From: Lachnospiraceae bacterium UBA7480
Lineage (GTDB): Bacteria; Bacillota; Clostridia; Lachnospirales; Lachnospiraceae
Assembly (NCBI GenBank): GCA_002479655.1
Contig: DLOQ01000033.1
Location: forward strand, 1 to 5,169
Direction: 5' to 3'
DNA: 5,169 bases
The number at the start of each line of letters is the position of its first letter. Position 1 is the first letter of the stretch. The notes beneath the pieces were generated by a model, which saw nothing but the letters and a program-made list of their open reading frames with translations, ran no database searches and was not told the origin of the DNA. A program made the translations under genes and the position numbers. Positions 4,711 to 5,169 of this stretch are shown piece after piece.

Positions 4711-5169
4711 ATGGCAAAAGAATTGGAAAAGACATACAATCCGGCGGAGATTGAAGACCGTTTATATGAAAAGTGGGAGAAAAACAAATATTTTCATGCA
4801 GAGGTGGATCACAGTAAAAAACCTTTTACGATCGTGATGCCGCCTCCAAATGTCACAGGGCAGCTTCATATGGGACATGCTCTGGACAATACGATGCAGG
4901 ATATCCTGATCCGTTTTAAGAGGATGCAGGGATATAGCGCGTTGTGGCAGCCGGGAACGGATCATGCCGCGATCTCAACGGAAGTAAAGGTCATTGAGAA
5001 GTTACGGGCGGAAGGCATCGATAAAAATGAGATCGGCAGGGAAGAATTTTTAAAGCATGCGTGGGCATGGAAGGAAGAGTACGGCGGGCGGATCGTGAAG
5101 CAGTTAAAGAAGATGGGTTCTTCCGCGGACTGGGACCGTGAACGTTTCACCATGGATGAAGGCTGCAAT
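4711..5169 (+). CDS. valS: Valyl-tRNA synthetase, N-terminal fragment (cut by the window end)
   Basis: The first 153 residues of a class I aminoacyl-tRNA synthetase are present, and the frame stays open to the window edge; full ValRS is near 880 residues. ValRS charges tRNA-Val with valine in the cytoplasm. The start has the usual Y-N-P-x-x-I-E-x-x-x-Y-x-x-W opening, then [18 protein letters not shown] (39-56), where H-M-G-H (53-56) is the HIGH ATP-binding signature. It continues with [13 protein letters not shown] (79-91), a valine-enzyme hallmark, and [17 protein letters not shown] (131-147), the block just before the editing-domain insertion. The ATG is preceded by GGAAAGG at 4691-4697, 13 bases away, rather far. 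An upstream ATG at 4685 stops after six codons and is not the start. No T-box leader is seen in the 154-base gap, which is notable because many Firmicutes control valS that way. Confidence 0.97.
   Translation, partial: MAKELEKTYNPAEIEDRLYEKWEKNKYFHAEVDHSKKPFTIVMPPPNVTGQLHMGHALDNTMQDILIRFKRMQGYSALWQPGTDHAAISTEVKVIEKLRAEGIDKNEIGREEFLKHAWAWKEEYGGRIVKQLKKMGSSADWDRERFTMDEGCN

Noticed and set aside
4762..5168. Minus-strand open frames opposite valS
   Set aside because: The plus strand encodes an unmistakable ValRS with the H-M-G-H signature; the opposite frames are shadows.
1..5169. CRISPR array, tRNA or rRNA gene, or transposase gene
   Set aside because: No regularly spaced repeats, tRNA-like cloverleaf ends, rRNA motifs or transposase domains were seen on either strand.

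Overview
The window looks like a piece of a Firmicutes chromosome, most likely class Clostridia and plausibly a gut Lachnospiraceae-type organism. The grounds are strong purine-rich Shine-Dalgarno sites (AGGAGG, GGAGGA, GAGGAG), AT-rich intergenic DNA, a DUF5050-like membrane-anchored protein, and a valyl-tRNA synthetase start of clostridial style. The taxon is an inference from sequence style, since no database search was possible.

The window has two halves. Positions 1-2592 form a plus-strand accessory island of small cytoplasmic proteins without signal peptides or membrane segments: a DUF6985-like protein (27-518), two tandem paralogous pentapeptide-like repeat proteins (547-1224 and 1276-1944), a 192-base stretch that looks like gene debris (1945-2136), and an unrecognised 151-residue protein (2137-2592). 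Small, diverse, individually ribosome-bound genes with a tandem duplication and scraps between them are typical of an immunity-gene array downstream of a polymorphic toxin (Rhs, LXG or WXG type). The toxin itself is not in the window; it would be expected upstream of position 1. The toxin-immunity reading is an inference from architecture.

Positions 2593-2896 are gene-poor and appear to be the scarred boundary between the island and conserved chromosome. The second half has ordinary genes: a PaaI-type hotdog thioesterase (2897-3304, minus), a 99-base imperfect inverted repeat resembling a MITE or a large hairpin (3354-3452), a membrane-anchored beta-propeller-like DUF5050-type protein (3489-4556, minus), a compact divergent promoter region (4557-4710), and the 5' end of valS (4711 to the window end, plus).

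The observations most worth following are the tandem repeat-protein pair as a possible immunity family, the echo of the first gene's 3' end after the third gene, the debris at 1945-2136, the two-way-folding inverted repeat, and the 11-base inverted repeat that places the same sequence over the ribosome-binding sites of both divergent genes.
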